Part shown: piece by piece, positions 5,969-7,712 of the stretch | Numbering within the stretch: position 1 is the first letter of the stretch | Layout of the letters: the number at the start of each line of letters is the position of its first letter | Source of the DNA: Candidatus Poribacteria bacterium | GTDB lineage: Bacteria > Poribacteria > DTPJ01 | NCBI GenBank assembly: GCA_011334435.1 | Contig: DTPJ01000517.1 | Location: 1 to 7,712 of the forward strand | Direction: 5' to 3' | DNA: 7,712 bases | Translations under genes and position numbers: made by a program | The notes under the pieces: generated by a model | What the model saw: the letters and a program-made list of their open reading frames with translations, nothing else | The model's database searches: none | Told to the model about the DNA's origin: nothing

Positions 5969-7360
5969 ATGGTTGAATGGCTTTTAAATTTCATCGGATC
6001 AATGGGCAACTGGGGCTATATAGCCATGTTTACTGTGGCTTTCCTTGAATGTTCAGCTTTTCTCGGTATGGTTGTTCCCGGAGAAACACTTGTTGTAATT
6101 GCTGGATTTTTATCTGTTCAAGGCTATTTTGATATTAAAACCTGTGCTATATTTATATGTTTAGGGGCAATATTTGGGGATTCATTTGGATATGCCCTTG
6201 GACGTATACTTGGACGAGGTTATTTTGAAAAGCATAAAAGGTTTCTTTTCTTAAAATACAAGCATATTAAGAGGGTTGAGGAATATTTCCAAAAACATGG
6301 TGGAAAAACTGTGTTTCTTGGCAAGTTCATTGGATTTCTCAGATCATTTGGACCGTTTACCGCAGGCATGTCAAAGATGCCATATAAAATTTTTGCAGTT
6401 TACAATATTTCCGCTTGTATTATTTGGGCGTTAGTTTTCTCATTATTGGGATATTTTTTCGGGTTAAGCTGGAAAGCAATAGAAAAATGGTCTGGAAGAG
6501 TTGGAGTTTTCATATTCTTTATCTTGATTGTAATTGTCGGATTTGGTAGGATATATACTTGGATTGTCAAAAAACAATCTGAATTGAGAGTCTGGTTTTA
6601 TAATAAATGGCGTGATCTATCTGAATCTCCTAAATTTAAAATTTTTTTCACTGAAAATAACCGCTTTATAATATTTATTAAAAAAAGGCTTTCACCCGAA
6701 GGTTATCTTGGGATACACCTGACAGTTGGATTGATCCTCAGTATCCTTTGCGTTTGGTTATTTGGCGAAATAACGGAAGATGTTGTTAATAACGAACTGC
6801 TAACCCATATTGATCAGTGGGTATTAGATCATATCCTTTATTTTAGGACTGAAACTTTAACAAAGGTTATGATCTTTGTTACACATTTTGGCGAATGGGT
6901 TACCATTGCAATAGCAAGCGTGATTATTACTGCACTTTTAGCCATAAGGAAACTTTATGTTGTAATTATTGGATATGCAATTGCGGTAACTGGCGGTGGC
7001 GGATTGGATTATGTGCTAAAATATGCGGTTCAAAGAACCCGACCGATAGATGATGCAACACTTATAAACGTTAAAGGGTTCAGTTTTCCTAGTGGTCATG
7101 CTATGCTTGCTATGGTATTTTATGGTATGGTCTCTTATTTTATAATAAGGCAAATCAAGCAATGGAAATTCCGTATGCTTGTTGTTGTTATAATGGGATT
7201 TGTAATATTTCTTATCGGATTTTCAAGATTATATCTTCAAGTTCATTATCTTAGCGATGTTATCGCAGGCTTTGTTGGTGGGCTTTTTTGGCTTACTGTA
7301 TGTGTTACTGGACTGGAAATTTATCGCAGACGAAAATTATATAGAATTCAGGAGGGATAA
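5969..7360 (+). CDS. DedA-PAP2 fusion membrane protein, probable lipid carrier recycling
   Basis: This 463-residue polytopic membrane protein joins two families. Residues 1 to about 200 are a DedA domain with ECSAFLGMVVPGE (27-39), GDSFGYALGRILG (70-82) and GKFIGFLRSFGPFTAG (118-133). The charged residues known to matter in E. coli DedA proteins appear as Glu27, Glu39, Lys119 (usually Arg) and Arg125. A basic linker (about 200-245) leads to a PAP2 phosphatase domain with all three motifs: KYAVQRTRP (351-359), PSGH (374-377) and SRLYLQVHYLSD (419-430), with likely catalytic His377 and His426. DedA relatives are implicated in moving undecaprenyl phosphate across the membrane, and PAP2 enzymes dephosphorylate undecaprenyl pyrophosphate or phosphatidate-type lipids. 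A combined role in C55 carrier recycling is an inference. An in-frame TAG at 5963-5965 limits the start; the ribosome site is weak (AGG at 5950-5952). Confidence 0.92.
   Translation: MVEWLLNFIGSMGNWGYIAMFTVAFLECSAFLGMVVPGETLVVIAGFLSVQGYFDIKTCAIFICLGAIFGDSFGYALGRILGRGYFEKHKRFLFLKYKHIKRVEEYFQKHGGKTVFLGKFIGFLRSFGPFTAGMSKMPYKIFAVYNISACIIWALVFSLLGYFFGLSWKAIEKWSGRVGVFIFFILIVIVGFGRIYTWIVKKQSELRVWFYNKWRDLSESPKFKIFFTENNRFIIFIKKRLSPEGYLGIHLTVGLILSILCVWLFGEITEDVVNNELLTHIDQWVLDHILYFRTETLTKVMIFVTHFGEWVTIAIASVIITALLAIRKLYVVIIGYAIAVTGGGGLDYVLKYAVQRTRPIDDATLINVKGFSFPSGHAMLAMVFYGMVSYFIIRQIKQWKFRMLVVVIMGFVIFLIGFSRLYLQVHYLSDVIAGFVGGLFWLTVCVTGLEIYRRRKLYRIQEG
7351..7356 (+). promoter_or_regulatory. Shine-Dalgarno site of the exported coiled-coil protein
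   Basis: GGAGGG lies inside the last codons of the DedA-PAP2 gene, seven bases before the ATG at 7364. It fixes the start of the next gene and indicates translation from the same mRNA. Confidence 0.85.
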
Positions 7361-7363
7361 GAT

Positions 7364-7712
7364 ATGAAAAGGGTTTTTGTAATTACAATGGCTTTTGTAT
7401 TTGTCTTATTTTTATTAAACTCTATGTGCTTGGCGGAAGAGGCTGAGAAAAAATCTGATGAAAAGGCAAAAATTGAGCCTAAAATGGAAATTAGAGAGTT
7501 TCCCGAACCCGTTAGAGAATTTGAAAGAGATGAAAGTAGAATTTTATATGAATTACGGGATATGATCAGACAACAGAATGAAGAAATCCGTCAGCTTAGG
7601 GATGAAATTTTCAGGCTACGTAGGATGATTGAAGAGAGAATGCCAATCCCTCAGCCACAGATTCGCAGAGGAGAAGGCAGACCCCCTAAAAGATTAGATG
7701 AAGGGCGACCAC
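7364..7712 (+). CDS. Small exported coiled-coil protein, C-terminus cut by the window
   Basis: The frame is open for 116 codons to the right edge, so the C-terminus is missing. The protein starts MKRVFVITMAFVFVLFLLNS, a Sec-type signal peptide with a short basic N-region and a hydrophobic core; signal peptidase I cleavage after CLA (22-24) is plausible. Cys22 is preceded by Met, not the usual small residue, so a lipoprotein is less likely. After an acidic and Lys-rich stretch (25-45), residues 60-90 show heptad spacing (Leu61, Leu64, Ile68, Ile75, Leu78, Ile82, Leu85, Ile89), which suggests a coiled coil. A Pro/Arg/Gly-rich segment follows. I do not recognise the family. The gene starts 3 bp after the DedA-PAP2 stop, so the two are almost certainly co-transcribed, and an envelope role is plausible. 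Confidence 0.8.
   Translation, partial: MKRVFVITMAFVFVLFLLNSMCLAEEAEKKSDEKAKIEPKMEIREFPEPVREFERDESRILYELRDMIRQQNEEIRQLRDEIFRLRRMIEERMPIPQPQIRRGEGRPPKRLDEGRP

Noticed and set aside
7364..7712. Lipoprotein call based on Cys22
   Set aside because: The residues before the Cys are NSM, and Met at -1 does not fit the lipobox.

Overview
This is an AT-rich bacterial window with two divergent transcription units that meet in a 265-bp intergenic region (5704-5968). The lineage cannot be fixed from the sequence. The AT-rich composition, Shine-Dalgarno sites from good (GGAGG) to weak, and closest remembered resemblance of the PurF-like protein to Bacteroidetes-type paralogs fit an anaerobic or uncultured bacterium; this is only a guess.

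Minus strand, read right to left, is a probable five-gene operon: an NFACT/RqcH-type ribosome quality control protein (5703-3976), an argininosuccinate lyase family enzyme (3958-2465), a PurF-like phosphoribosyltransferase without the usual catalytic cysteine (2420-1023), a cytoplasmic SGNH/GDSL hydrolase (954-208), and the start of a HepT/DUF86-type protein that leaves the left edge (201-1). The gaps are 17, 44, 68 and 6 bp. A good sigma70-like promoter (TTGCAT-17 bp-TATAAT) lies upstream of the NFACT gene.

Plus strand holds a DedA-PAP2 fusion membrane protein (5969-7360). It is followed after 3 bp by a small exported coiled-coil protein that is cut by the right edge (7364-7712). The fusion joins a putative lipid carrier translocase to a lipid phosphatase, which points to undecaprenyl-phosphate recycling. 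A TTGACA promoter with an extended -10 is visible upstream.

The most notable points are the following. The PurF-like protein keeps its PRPP site and all four iron-sulfur cysteines but has lost the glutaminase catalytic residues, and it sits next to an ArgH-like lyase with altered motifs. Both divergent promoters carry TGCTAA-type inverted repeats over their -10 regions. The NFACT gene contains a perfect 18-bp in-frame tandem duplication. A 20-bp near-identical repeat is shared by the intergenic region and the DedA coding sequence.
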